From: Pseudocercospora fijiensis CIRAD86 | Taxonomy: Eukaryota; Ascomycota; Dothideomycetes; Mycosphaerellales; Mycosphaerellaceae | Direction of reading: 5' to 3' | DNA length: 64,000 nt | NCBI RefSeq assembly: GCF_000340215.1 | Contig: NW_006921532.1 | Span: 4,787,126 to 4,851,125, forward strand | In this document: piece after piece, positions 1 through 11,012 of the stretch | How the letters are laid out: every line of letters begins with the position of its first letter | How positions within the stretch are numbered: position 1 is the stretch's first letter | Program-made: the position numbers and the translations under genes | The notes under the pieces: model-generated | Databases searched by the model: none | Seen by the model: only the letters and a program-made list of their open reading frames with translations | Told to the model about the DNA's origin: nothing

Positions 1-1313
1 CTCAGTCGCCAACCAGTCTCAATGGACATCGGAACTCTCTGTCGCAGGGGCAAAACTCGCGCCAGAACAGCATGGGTCGAAGCATGAGCCCTCAAAGTCT
101 TCAAGGCAACGGATCCAGTGTGACAAGCCCTGCGCAAATGACCAACAGTGATGCAACGTTTGCGCCGTACAGCACCAACAACAATATGCATGGCTTTGCC
201 AGCACACTTCCACAAATGAACAATGATGGTTTTGGAGACCTGTTCAGCCCGAGCATTCTCAAGGGCGCCAACTCGGACGAGTATTTCGGTGGCTCCAAAC
301 TCAACACAACCGCTTCGTCGGTTTCCAACCTCGACAACGGCGGCGACAGTACTGCTGGACTGAATCGCGTGTTCCAATTCAATGGTGGTAGCATTAGCGA
401 TAGCACGTCCCCGAGCGCCAGCTCGTCCAGCCAATGGAATGCAAATGGCAACAGCTCTTGTGGCACATCTCCTGAGCCTTCTCACGACAGCCCTGCGCTC
501 AAGGACAATAAGGAGAAGCCTGCAGAGAATTTCTGCGACAAGATAAACCCCAACAAACAACAGACGAACATTTCTCATGTTGCGAAAACAGACTACAGTT
601 CGCAGACGGGTCTCAATTCCATGTTTGGGTTTCCGAACAACGACTACAATGTTCCGTCTCTCAATAGCTTTGATCCGGTACTTTTTGGCGATTACCGAGA
701 CAGCAACGACGCCATTGTCGGAGCTGGTGGTGATTTCACAGGCGGTTTCTTCGACGATGCATTAAATCCGTCATCTTTTGATATGGGCTCTCCTAGCAAT
801 CTTTTTGGCATTCTTCAATCGCCACAACAGACACAAAGCTCGTTGGCTGTAAGCAAGTCACCGGTAAACGCATCCACGCCGAGCAGGACTTTGATGGCAG
901 AGATTGAGAAGACTCGTGACGGAGACAATGACGAGCACCTGGTTTCCGCTCAGCCGCGGAAGAAGCCTGCGGATGGCAAATACGTCAGCTGCAATAGCAT
1001 CTGGAACCAGCTTCAATCGAATCCTGATTTCCAGGAGGGCAAGTTCGATCTAGATGGCTTGTGCTCAGAGCTTCGTGCGAAGGCAAAGTGCTCCGAGTCT
1101 GGCGTGATGGTTGATCAGGATCATGTGGAGGCTGCTCTCAAGAAGCTTGGCCAAAAGAATGAAGCTGGTAAGCCATTTGAAGTTCCATCTCTGATGTTTG
1201 AGCAGGACAGCTGGTGAGTCTGTCAAATATCGGTTGATCGCACAACAATGTTTACTGACACCATCTGAAGGGATAAAATTATGAGAAAGCTCCAGAATGG
1301 ACCTCGCGCATGA
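1..1313 (+). CDS. yap1: AP-1/Yap1-like bZIP oxidative-stress transcription factor, 3' part
   Basis: This is the C-terminal part of a Yap1/AP-1 factor, which enters the nucleus under oxidative stress and activates thioredoxin, catalase and efflux genes. The frame is open from base 3, so the bZIP domain lies upstream of the window. A Ser/Asn-rich PAP1 region holds an N-terminal cysteine region with two visible Cys (SSCGTS and ENFCDKI). The C-terminal redox region at about 990-1100 has three Cys in the patterns CNSIWNQL, LCSEL and KCSES. The apparent stop at 1215 lies inside an intron. A GTGAGT donor at 1214, a CTGAC branch site at 1255 and an AG at 1270 give exons (1)-1213 and 1271-1313, and the protein then ends WDKIMRKLQNGPRA. 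About 417 residues are visible. Confidence 0.9.
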
Positions 1314-1738
1314 ATGGCGTCTCAGCAGATGGGCACGGAGATGTGAACTTATGAAAAGGAAAGGGCTCCGAGCTCAGATTGAATGGCTACTGCAGTACAT
1401 TCGCGTATCACGACTTGCTACATTATGGTTGGAACGGGAGTTGATGGGCAGGATTTCGCAAAACGCGGCACGAAAGGATTAGATACGGCGAGGCCAGTTT
1501 TGATTTGATGATGGCGGACAAGCTGTATGTTACAGATGAGAAATAACGACTTGACTCCCAAGCATTTCCAAGAATGGTGAAACCACTGTGCGCTTGCGAA
1601 CTGTTGGATGCGTGGCTCATTGCGCCAAGGCTTAGCTTATATCCTGTTGTCCCTGGCAACCTCAGCATCGAAACACGGCATCATGCACATTCCATGTGAG
1701 CGATGAATTGATTGACCGCAGACGCCGCTGCAGGCAAG
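1314..1738. other. intergenic, yap1 3' end to glucanase
   Basis: No gene is supported here. The stretch holds the 3' flank of the AP-1 gene and the promoter and leader of the glucanase. Short open frames on both strands have no recognisable domain. Confidence 0.6.
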
Positions 1739-4171
1739 ATGCCGAGTTCGTCACAGTATCGTGATCAACGCGATAGCCCTGCTCGCCGACAACGAAGACG
1801 GAGAACACATCATCGCACAGACAGCAATGGCGAGTTGCTCGGTCGGTTCGAGGAGCGGGAGAGAGACCGAGACCTCACGCCGCCCAGCAGCCCCACCAAA
1901 CACAGAAGTCGCAACCCAGACAGAGACAGAGATCGTGAGCGTGAGCGTGATCGATCCAGACCACGGCGCAGTCATCGCGAGCATAGAAGGAGTTCGCGAG
2001 CGCCCGACAGCGAATATACCAAGAGTTCGAGTACTGCGCTGAGCTCAGGGCAGCTTGCTCAGCTCGATAAGCTCAACCAGAAGCTGGGATGGAACGAATA
2101 CGACAGCATTCCGCAGGCACCGAGGCGGCCGTACGATGAAGGTGTCAGATCCGAGTATGACAATGAACGAGAGCGAGAACGTGAGCAACGAGAGCTTGAG
2201 CGTGAAAGACGCCGCCAAGAGCACAAAGAGCGGAAACGGCGGCGCAGGGAAGATGAAAGAGCGGCAGCCCTAGCACTTGGACCTGATGAACAGAGCTTGG
2301 CATATGAACATCCGAGTAATTACGAGCGTAGAAGAGAACGCAGAGATGGAAAGCAACGCCGTGTAGCGAGTGGCCAGGCGCTAGAACGTGGCGGCGGAAG
2401 ACCTCGCGGCATTGGCGGTACTTATCACAGCGACAAGGAGGAATACTCTGAAGATATCCGGCGACGTGATGGCGACAGTAGTACCGATCCATACTATCTT
2501 GACCTCGACGAAGCAGAGAAGAGGAAGAAGCGACGCAAGAAAATATTCATTGGAGTCGGCGTTTTAATACTTCTGCTGGCCATCGTAATCCCTGTGGCTG
2601 TGGTTGTCTCCAAGAAGAACGGTGGAGACAACACTGGCAGCACCGGAGGAGCAGGCGACAATTCGACCAAGCCGGCAAATTCCAACCTGGATGGCATTTC
2701 AGAAGACAGCATACCGCAGCAGTACCAAGGAACGAGCTTGGACCCCTTCACCTGGTACGATACGGAAGATTTCAATGTGACTTTCACCTCGACATTGGTG
2801 GGAGGGTTACCTATCATGGGACTGAACAGTACATGGGACGACAGTAAGCGCGCAAATGATAATGTGCCACCACTGAACGAGGACTTCGCCTACGGTACTA
2901 TGCCTGTTCGAGGAGTAAACTTGGGTGGTTGGCTCAGCATTGAGCCCTTCATTACACCTTCATTTTTCTCCAAATTTACAACTCACGACAATGTTGTGGA
3001 TGAATGGACGCTTTGCGAGAAGCTTGGGCCGACCACTGCCAAAAGCACTCTCGAGCAGCATTACTCGTCGTGGGTGAAGGAATCTACATTCGCAGACATT
3101 CAGGCAGCTGGATTTGACCACGTCCGCATCCCATTCTCTTACTGGGCCGTGATCACTTACGATGGAGACCCATATGTTGGCAATGTCTCGTGGCGGTACC
3201 TGCTCCGCGGTATAGAATGGGCGCGCAAATATGGCCTACGAATCAATCTGGACTTACATGGAGCCCCAGGATCGCAGAATGGCTGGAACCATTCAGGCCG
3301 TCAAGGCGAAATTGGTTGGCTGAATGGAACAGATGGCACGCTAAATGGCGACCGCACCATTGCAATTCACAAACAGCTTTCGGAGTTTTTCACCCGGCCG
3401 CGATACAAGAATATCGTGACCATGTATGGTCTGGTCAATGAGCCTCGCATGGTCGAGCTCGATCAGAGCACAGTCCTAGCATGGACGAGTAAGGCTGTGG
3501 AAGCAGTACAAGCGAACAATTTCACGGGCATTGTCGTGTTTGGTGATGGTTTCATGGGCCTCGACAACTGGCAGGGCAAGCTGACGGGCCAAAAGAACCT
3601 ACTCCTTGATGTCCACCAGTATGTCATTTTCAACGTAGAACAGATCGTTCTCAATCACCACGACAAAATTAACTTTGCCTGTGGAGGATGGACTGCTCAA
3701 GCGCGACGATCTCAGGACACAACAACAGGATTCGGACCAACGCTTTGTGGTGAATGGTCACAAGCCGACACCGACTGCGCGAAATACCTAAATAACGTTG
3801 GGGTTGGATCGCGGTGGGAAGGCACACTGAACATGGTGTCGACGCCTGGAGGGAGCATTGACGGTAGTGTATTGACACCGACTTGTCCAACGAAGAACAG
3901 TGCCCGATGCTCCTGCGATGGTGCAAATGCCGACCCCTCAGGCTACTCCGATGGGTACAAGCAATGGCTGCTCATGTTTGCCGAGGCGCAAATGCACTCC
4001 TTCGAGCAAGGTTGGGGATGGTTCTACTGGACGTGGCAGACAGAAAGTGCAGCACAGTGGAGTTATAAGAGCGGGCTTGCCAATGGCATTATGCCACAGA
4101 AGGCATATTCGAGAAGCTTCAATTGCTCGAGCAATATTCCTGATTTCAGCAACTTGCCCGAGTACTATTAG
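1739..4171 (+). CDS. exgD: membrane-anchored exo-1,3-beta-glucanase (GH5), ExgD type
   Basis: This is a glucan 1,3-beta-glucosidase that trims beta-1,3-glucan in the cell wall, 810 residues in one exon. Residues 1-265 are a cytosolic tail very rich in Arg, Glu and Asp (runs such as RDRDRERERDR). A single membrane segment lies at about 269-290 (IFIGVGVLILLLAIVIP), preceded by KRKKRRKK, so it is a type II protein with the enzyme outside. The GH5 domain opens with RGVNLGGWLSIEPFI. The acid/base Glu is in GLVNEPR and the nucleophile Glu in LCGEWSQ. Many N-glycosylation sequons are present. The frame is open nine codons further upstream, but only through a TTG; the ATG at 1739 gives the MPSSSQYRDQR start expected of ExgD. 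Confidence 0.93.
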   Translation: MPSSSQYRDQRDSPARRQRRRRTHHRTDSNGELLGRFEERERDRDLTPPSSPTKHRSRNPDRDRDRERERDRSRPRRSHREHRRSSRAPDSEYTKSSSTALSSGQLAQLDKLNQKLGWNEYDSIPQAPRRPYDEGVRSEYDNEREREREQRELERERRRQEHKERKRRRREDERAAALALGPDEQSLAYEHPSNYERRRERRDGKQRRVASGQALERGGGRPRGIGGTYHSDKEEYSEDIRRRDGDSSTDPYYLDLDEAEKRKKRRKKIFIGVGVLILLLAIVIPVAVVVSKKNGGDNTGSTGGAGDNSTKPANSNLDGISEDSIPQQYQGTSLDPFTWYDTEDFNVTFTSTLVGGLPIMGLNSTWDDSKRANDNVPPLNEDFAYGTMPVRGVNLGGWLSIEPFITPSFFSKFTTHDNVVDEWTLCEKLGPTTAKSTLEQHYSSWVKESTFADIQAAGFDHVRIPFSYWAVITYDGDPYVGNVSWRYLLRGIEWARKYGLRINLDLHGAPGSQNGWNHSGRQGEIGWLNGTDGTLNGDRTIAIHKQLSEFFTRPRYKNIVTMYGLVNEPRMVELDQSTVLAWTSKAVEAVQANNFTGIVVFGDGFMGLDNWQGKLTGQKNLLLDVHQYVIFNVEQIVLNHHDKINFACGGWTAQARRSQDTTTGFGPTLCGEWSQADTDCAKYLNNVGVGSRWEGTLNMVSTPGGSIDGSVLTPTCPTKNSARCSCDGANADPSGYSDGYKQWLLMFAEAQMHSFEQGWGWFYWTWQTESAAQWSYKSGLANGIMPQKAYSRSFNCSSNIPDFSNLPEYY

Positions 4172-5075
4172 AATGAGCCTTAGACAGCATAGCGTTGGTG
4201 CATGGGTTGCGTCGGTGCACATATTGACGGGATTGGACAGCGATTGCGTCGCTATGCATTTGATGATGAACGATTTGGGTACTCGGAGCTGCTGGTGGAC
4301 ATATCATCAATTTTAATGATGAGTGTAGCAAGCAAAACGAAGGACAAGTGCATGGAGCCTTGGTGATTGGCATTGTGACGACTGACCAAGCAATCTTGGA
4401 CCTTTTTTGCTTATTTTCTAAAATGTCACCCGCGGATGCAGTCAGTCCCCACGAATTCCTGCACAGGTCATGCGAAGGATCAACGAATGGAAGGCAATGG
4501 TGAAGTGCGCTCTCGACAAACAGGCTTATGTCAAAACCATTCACGAGCCACTGCCTTATCTTCAGACTGACGTCTACACAGTAATAGGATATGTGGGGAT
4601 CGGCGTGGCAAGCTTTCAGCATGGCATAGTTCTAGTTTGACCAGTCTGCGAGTGGAAACGTTCGGCACTACTTGTCTTCCCGTGCCTTCTGGATCGTCCT
4701 TGGGGTCCTATAGTTCCCGAGAAATGATGGAGAGGACGAATGAGTAGGCAGAAAACAGGTGGCCGCGGCTGACTGGACTGGAGCATGTTGTGCAGAATGG
4801 CGTTCAAAGGGTCTTTTTGAAGCGCCAGTGTTCACGCATAGTCGAAAGGTTCAATGGATTAGTGATATACATACGCACTACCGCATTTCCTTCTCAGGAC
4901 TGCGCTTCATTCTTGACTTGCTGTGCTCTGCTGTCCCTTGGTGAGAGCACACACGCCGGCACGATTACAATCTCTCTTTCTGATCTTGGAAGCACGCGAC
5001 GTAAGAACAAGAGGGACTTTAGACAGCGAGGAAACGGAGGAAGATTAGCGGAAGGGAAAGGAGACTGCAAGCAGG
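4172..5075. other. gene-free interval
   Basis: I see no supported gene. A 158-codon minus-strand frame (4146-4622) overlaps the end of the glucanase, is rich in Cys and His, and shows no domain, so it is treated as chance. Confidence 0.55.
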
Positions 5076-5574
5076 ATGACGTCTGCTTCTTCGAGGACAT
5101 CAGCACATGCTGAACGACCGAGGATATGCGGTCGTGGAGGAGCTGGGAACATGCGTATGTCATCGAGCAGTATAACAAGGCTTAGACACAGGTACTCACA
5201 GTTGGTTGTAGACACTCCTTCCGAGATCAAAGCGGCTGATGAGTACGAGTCTCGTCTTACAGCGCAGCTCACTAGCTTGCACTCGCACGAAATAGAACAA
5301 GGTCGGCCAAGTGGATTTTGCACAATGCCGCGGACTGACGAATGGACGGACAGTGATGAGGCAAAAACGACGGAGAGGCTCGATATTCTCGTTCCGATGC
5401 AAAGCCAGCTCGAAGAGCAGTTCTTCTTCAATCATTGACAAGCTCTTCCGACGATGTCCTTCGAGCGTCTCATCAATGAGCGCCGAAAGTGCGGTCGCTA
5501 TTGAGGGTGTGGAAAGTGCTTCGCCGATGGAGCCTTCGATGTCGAACGAGCGCTCGTGGAATCCTGCAGAGTAG
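5076..5574 (+). CDS. small GRGGAGN-motif protein (DUF3602-like)
   Basis: This is a predicted 148-residue protein of unknown function. It carries one GRGGAGN motif near residue 25, the hallmark of a fungal family (DUF3602, which includes yeast Par32) where it usually repeats. Next come an EYESRLTAQ segment, a basic KRRRGSIFSF patch and a Ser-rich tail. The model needs one intron. Exon 1 is 5076-5301 and exon 2 is 5354-5574, with a weak GTCGGC donor, an ACTGAC branch at about 5334 and a CAG acceptor. This joins phase 1 to phase 1 and fuses the two coding-like frames. The ATG at 5076 is the first in frame. The motif is seen directly; the exon join is inferred. Confidence 0.5.
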
Positions 5575-6517
5575 TCGGTTTGGCGCGGCAATGATACCCA
5601 TTTGCATCCTCTTGGGCAGGTGCGTCATTCTTGATCTGTGACTGCGATAGAAGTACCAATGGAGCCATTCATTCATTGTACACGAAGACGGCAAGAGGAA
5701 AGCTGAAGTTCAACCGGCCTGTCCGTGCAGCCGGAAAGCAGGGGGTCACCCTGTACGCGTCTTCTCACGCGCGCACCGTCGCTTCCCGTCGCCAGTCGCC
5801 AGCCACATGGCATGAAACACGGAGCACGGCAGGAGTGGCGATCATGTGCGACTCGAAGCACACGATGGAAGAGGCGGGCGAGAATGTTGAGGAGATGTCA
5901 CAGATTATGGGGTATTGGTACGTCGGATGGCGTGATGCACTGCAAGAGCGCGGCAGATGAGACGGAGCGAAGCGAGAGCAAGAGCATTTTCTTCCTGGAC
6001 AGGCTGGGAGTGATGCCTCGTGTGGCACTCGTGCACGATTGCTGCCACAACACCGGCGCCGTTCTTTCTCTCCCAGAACAACCAGGCAGGCTATCGCTTC
6101 ATCGATTCGCTGCATTCACGCTCTATCTTCACCTGGTCCAGCAGACTGTCGACCACGGAAAATGCTCTGCGCCGATCCTCCAAATAGATCCCCAATGCGG
6201 AAAGCCACACTCCTTGCTTGCTTGCCACGTCTTGGTGACAACGTTGAACGAATCTCTCCACGTTGTGTAACTTGCACCGCAGCGTCTGGTCCACGGCTCT
6301 GCGGCGTCAGTCACCAGGTGTCTCGAAGACGCAAGCTCGCCCGCGGAGTCCGCCATTTTCGTGAAAACTGTCGCTTCCCGTTGTCGTCGCCTCATCCTAC
6401 TACCACAAGTCGTTCTGACTCGACTCTGCCGTCCGTCCGTTCGTTCTTAAACTTCCCCTTGCCGCCAAAGACCGCCGTCAATCGGGCCATGTACGAGCTG
6501 GACGTGGAAAAGCGTTG
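5575..6517. other. intergenic, upstream of PTH11-like gene
   Basis: No gene is supported. Several overlapping frames of 60-180 codons exist on both strands, but none has a domain, a consistent splice pattern or a believable start. It is probably the promoter and leader of the receptor gene. Confidence 0.5.
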
Positions 6518-8102
6518 ATGTCCATTCTGCAAACAGAGCGCAGAACGAGAATGCAGATTCCACCTGTGGAAGTCATCCGAAAATGGCCAAAAGCAAACTA
6601 CGACAATCCCACTACGCGAGGAGACGCACTTCTGGTGCTGATGATCTGTTTTAGCATTTTGGTGGGCTTGGCCATCGCCGGCCGCTTTTACTCGCGCTTG
6701 GTGGTGAAAAACTGGTTTGGATGGGATGATGGAGCAATCATAGTTGCTTTTATTTTCGTAAGTGAGTCGATGCCTTGTTCTCCGCGCCTTCGTATCTGAC
6801 CTCCTGCAGACCATCGCGTTGAATGTAATTGTGATACTGGCCAATCGCCAGTTTGGGTGGAATCGCCATATATGGGACGTCAAACCGACCATGTACGTAC
6901 CGAACACCCACGAAAGGATGATGTTGCTAATAAGCGGTGCCCAGGATCCAGGATGCGAACATAGCCGCCTTTACAGCCAAATTGCTGTTTGTGGGCGCCT
7001 CGACTTTCACGCGGATAAGTTTGATATGTTTCTACTACAGGCTGGTTCGCGACAGTGGCATTGCATGGTTTGCACACGTGCTCCATGCCAGTATGGCCTT
7101 CGCTGTGGGACTTGGATTGGCCTTCACGTTCGTTGGCGTGTTCCTTTGCATGTCAGTATTATGCTCCGCCAGAGAACTGTCGACCATGCTGATCAGATGC
7201 CAGACCGGTTCAAGCGTACTGGATCTACCCGCCCATGGCCAATTACCACTGCCTGAATGAAGGAACGGTGACTCTTACCATCGGTATCTTCAATTGCTGT
7301 GCTGACTTGCTCACCACCATTCTGCCGATCCCTCTTGTGTGGCGACTTCAGATGGCTCTGAGACAACGCATTGGTATATCCCTCCTTTTGAGTCTGGGTT
7401 TCATCGTCACTATCGCTGGCGCTCTACGGACATACTTTATTTGGCAGTCATTGATAGGTACTTGGGACACGACATGGTGAGTAGTTTCGGCAACCGCACA
7501 GAATATTTGATAACAGAATAGGTACTCATACCCCCTATGGATTTGTGCTGCTATTGAGATTGACATTGCTGTCGTAAGTTGAGTAGCGCAATCAGCAGAG
7601 CGTCAAGAGCTTACAGTCGCTCCAGATATGCGCTTGTGCGCCGGCTCTCAAGCCATTATTGCATAAACCCATCTCTCGAGTGACTTCGAAGCTATCCGAC
7701 AAGCTCTCCTTCAAGAGTTCTAGAGGGTCCTCACGATCTCGAGCCGCCTCCCGTGGCACACTGACATCCAGCGTGGGAAAGTCCAAGTCTTCTCTCTTTT
7801 TTGGCACTCCTTTGCGGAAGTCGCCCGCTGACAGCGTCTGGGACGGCGACGATGAGTATGGCATGCTGGAAACGCTTCCTTCTCATCAGGACAAGAACAC
7901 AGGGGTCTCTGCTACTGCAACCGCATCTCACGGAGAGGACGACATCACACCGTGGTCGATCACTGAGCCTCCGGGAAGCAAGCCAGTACGCAAGCCAACA
8001 CTTGAGATCATGAAACGGCAATCAGTCGAGATGTCAGTTGATCACGCAGTTGACAGAATTTCGGTCGATCGACGACGTGACGAAGCTTTTGGCATGAAAT
8101 AA
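6518..8102 (+). CDS. PTH11-like seven-TM receptor (fungal rhodopsin-domain family)
   Basis: This is a plasma-membrane protein of the large Pezizomycotina family related to Magnaporthe Pth11, thought to sense surfaces or small ligands. Six exons (6518-6757, 6810-6892, 6945-7151, 7204-7476, 7522-7573, 7617-8102) join in frame to 446 residues; the introns are 43-52 nt. The extracellular GDALLVLMI start leads into seven hydrophobic helices. The family signature appears across the splice sites: FLCIPVQAYW, the later CLNEG, and WICAAIEIDIAV followed by ICACAPALKPLL. The last 140 residues form a Ser-rich cytosolic tail. Intron 3 uses GTCAGT. A second ATG at 6551 is a possible start. It lacks the N-terminal CFEM domain of Pth11 itself. 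Its ligand is unknown. Confidence 0.87.
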
Positions 8103-8456
8103 CATGAGGCGTATAGGTTAGCATTGTAATAGCACGTTGACGCAACAGTGGTTGTAGGTGGGCATAGGGGAAGATACCCAGGGTGGTGGGATGGACATGT
8201 TGTACACAGAAGTGTTTACTTGAGGACTGCATCTGGTAGAGGTCGGCAACGCTTAGGACGGAAAGGAACGAAAGCATCTATTAGTAGCTAAAAGTTTCGA
8301 ACGTTTTCAAAACTTCTATCTGTGTAGCTGCGATCTCAATGCCTCTCCCGGCTCCTGTGATCCCGATGAAGCATTCTCTTCATGCCAATCATGCAACGTA
8401 AAACTCATGCCGCCACCTGCTTCTCAAGCGTGGACAGCCCAGTAATTGGGTATCAT
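8103..8456. other. convergent 3' interval
   Basis: This is the 354 nt between the ends of the receptor gene and the SMP-like gene. I see only 3' flanks. Confidence 0.6.
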
Positions 8457-9034
8457 CTAGTTCTTCACACCGGAGCTAGGATCGTTCTTCGGGTAGCCGT
8501 AATCCTTGCCCGTGGTGTCTTCGAGACCGGCCTTGTTCTTGCTGCCCTGGGCCACGGCATCATTTGGAAGACCACTCAATCCCTCCGCTGCCTCACGGCC
8601 AACACCGTGTCCTTGCACGTTGCCATGGGTGGAGTGTGGGTCTGCTCGTGTCGCACTCTCGCCAGTTGCGGGCTCACGAAGAGCTGAGTTGCCGTGAGAG
8701 AAGGCGCCGCTGGTGCTGCCGGATCCAACGTTGACCGTTCGGGCGTCGGCGCTGTTGAAGTCGGAGGCTGATGGTGGCTGATCTGGGAGTGGGAGGTTTG
8801 CTTTACGCTCTGCAATGATTTCGGCCTTGTTCTTGTCTGCGGAATCGACGATGGACTGGCGATGGCTGTTAGGATCAAGAATCGCAACGACATTTCGGTG
8901 GACTCATGGCTTACCTGAAGGCCTGCAGCAGTCGAGTCGGCGGGGATGTCACCGCCATGGATCTTGCCCTCGCGCTGTTCGGCCTTGCGGACGTCCTCCT
9001 TGGTGAGGTGGTATGCTTGCTCGGTGCCAGACAT
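8457..9034 (-). CDS. SMP/LEA-like small hydrophilic protein
   Basis: This is a 172-residue, very hydrophilic protein that resembles fungal proteins with a seed-maturation-protein (SMP) domain, which are linked to desiccation and stress. Exon 1 (9034-8915) encodes MSGTEQAYHLTKEDVRKAEQ and continues to GLQ; exon 2 (8855-8457) starts SIVDSADKNKAEII. The 59-nt intron has a GTAAGC donor and a CGCCAG acceptor, and both ends are phase 0. The middle is rich in Gly, Ser, Asn and His, and the end is GYPKNDPSSGVKN. No signal peptide or membrane segment is present. The family assignment rests on composition and the KEDVRKAEQREGKIHGG type of start, so it is moderate. It lies divergent from the Fyv10 gene. 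Confidence 0.7.
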
Positions 9035-9539
9035 GATGATTGTGTAGTGGGAAGGTGACTCTAAGTGATTGTGAGCCAACGATTGGTTCGAGCTTCTCTT
9101 CAATGGTTCCCTTGGATAGACTTACGTGTGGGTGATTTGATGTATTGAAGGTGCGATTGAAGCTGAAGTTGTATGCAGAAGTCGGTGCTGTTGGCCTGTT
9201 GATTCTTCCTGTTCCTGAGCACCTCTGCACACTTGCATTTTAAAAGCTCGTGTGCCTCAAGTCGAGCGCGTCCCCACCATCCATCGTCATTCTGTTGTCA
9301 CAAGCAAAGCACGGCTCACCAAAGTGCTGTGCATCGTTTTGACGCAATCGCCCTGCAGGGGTTTGACGCGCCTGAATCAAACATTTGATTGGCTTGACTT
9401 CAATCGGGATCCCCTGCCGCTTTTCGGCAGGCGAAGCGTGAGCATCTGTGATCCACTTTGCTTGGCAGCGACCAGTCCGGCGCTCTGGTGATTCTGGTAG
9501 TGACCATGTTGTAATGACAAGAACGACAGCGACGGCATC
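9035..9539. promoter_or_regulatory. divergent intergenic, SMP-like gene / FYV10
   Basis: This is the 505-nt space between two divergent start codons and so must hold both promoters. I recognise no specific operator. Confidence 0.5.
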
Positions 9540-10773
9540 ATGGCGGAGCTCCATACCACAACCAAGCTAGAGCCGGACTCGCACATTCTGCTGGATCAGC
9601 CACTATTACGATTACCTCATGAACTCCTCCGCAAGAACCTCAAAAACGCCCAGAGACACATCGAGCAGAGCAGCAAGAACATCCAGAAAGATGTGCAGTC
9701 CGCGACAAAGCTGGAGCCAGCACAGACACTGGCCTCATTGGATGCCACACTAGCCAAAGCACAGACTTTGAAACGGAAGCTGGAGGCTCTTCACCAAGAA
9801 GAACAGAACCTCCATCGGCAGCAGCGATTACGCATCGAGCACCTACAGCAGCTTCACGAAATTCCCAGCTTGGCCGATGTGAAGTACGATACCTGGTCAC
9901 ATACGCGGCTGGACCGCTTACTCGTGGACTATCTCCTAAGGCAAGGCTACACCCAAAGTGCGAGAGAGCTTGCGGCCGAGAAACACATTCAAGAGCTGGT
10001 GGACGTAGATGTGTTTGACGAGTGCGCCAGGATTGAAGCAAGTCTTGCACAAGGGAGAACACAGGAATGCTTGTCATGGTGTAGCGAGAACAAACAACCT
10101 CTGAAGAAGATCAATAGTAAACTGGAGCTGGAGCTGCGGCTACAACAGTTTATCGAGCTAGCGAGAGGTGGAAGTCAGGTGGAAGCTATCATGCATGCCC
10201 GCAAACACCTCGCTGGTGAACAAGACCCGCATTTCGGACTGAAGGCAGGTGGCCTACTCGCACATCCCACAGATACACCGGTGGAGCCATATCGAGTACG
10301 TTCGTCGAGAATGGAATGCGTGTACCCCTGCTAATAATCATGTGTAGGAAATGTACAGCCAGGAACGATATGCATATCTCGCCGAGCAGTTTGTGAAGAC
10401 ACATCACGAGCTATTCGCACTACCGTCCCAGCCTTTATTGCATATTGCCCTCTCAGCCGGTCTGTCCGCGCTCAAAACTCCCAGTTGCCACTCCCAATAT
10501 GCTCTCCGAGCAAATGCAAACACCGGCGCTCCTGTTTGCCCGATATGCAGCACAGAGCTCAATGAACTGGCACGAAATGTCCCATATGCGCATCATAGCA
10601 AGAGCTATATGGAAGACGATCCTGTCGTGCTGCCTAACGGTCGTGTGTTCGGGCGAGAACGTTTGCAAAGGTTGAACGAGAAGCTTGGGACTGCGCCTGG
10701 GAAAATCAAGGACCCGACCGATATGGAGACGGAATGGGATGAGAAGGAGCTCAAGAAGGTATTCATTTCATAG
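9540..10773 (+). CDS. FYV10: GID/CTLH E3 ubiquitin-ligase subunit Fyv10 (Gid9/MAEA homologue)
   Basis: This is a catalytic-core subunit of the GID complex, which ubiquitylates gluconeogenic enzymes for degradation when glucose returns. Exons 9540-10295 and 10348-10773 flank a 52-nt intron (GTACGT donor, GCTAATAATC branch) and give 393 residues. A charged coiled coil (about 30-115) precedes the LisH motif (LDRLLVDYLLRQGYTQSA). A CTLH/CRA region follows. The C-terminus carries the degenerate RING-like Gid2 domain: CPICSTELNELA and later LPNGRVFGRERL. Domain order and length match Fyv10/MAEA. The other GID RING partner (Gid2) is not in the window. Confidence 0.92.
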
Positions 10774-11012
10774 CATCCCAGCTCAATCTGACTCTGCTTC
10801 ACCAAACTTAATTCATGCTCCCGATTTCTACCCTGTGTGCTTGGCTCTCGACTTCACGCGGAGCGGCTCTTTCCCAGGTGATGTTGTGAAAACCTGCCAC
10901 CACGTCAGCACAAGTCACATGGAAGCGCACTCGCTCGAAGACCTACCTCTCTGCAGCTGTCCACGGTTTTCTTTCTCTTTGCTTCGACCGTCCATCGAGT
11001 ACCGAGTGCCGG

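Noticed and set aside
4146..4622. 158-codon minus-strand frame downstream of the glucanase
   Set aside because: It overlaps the glucanase stop, is Cys/His-rich, and has no domain or splice support.
5196..5591. 131-codon minus-strand frame with a helix-like segment
   Set aside because: It is antisense to the GRGGAGN gene, whose two exons explain the codon bias better.
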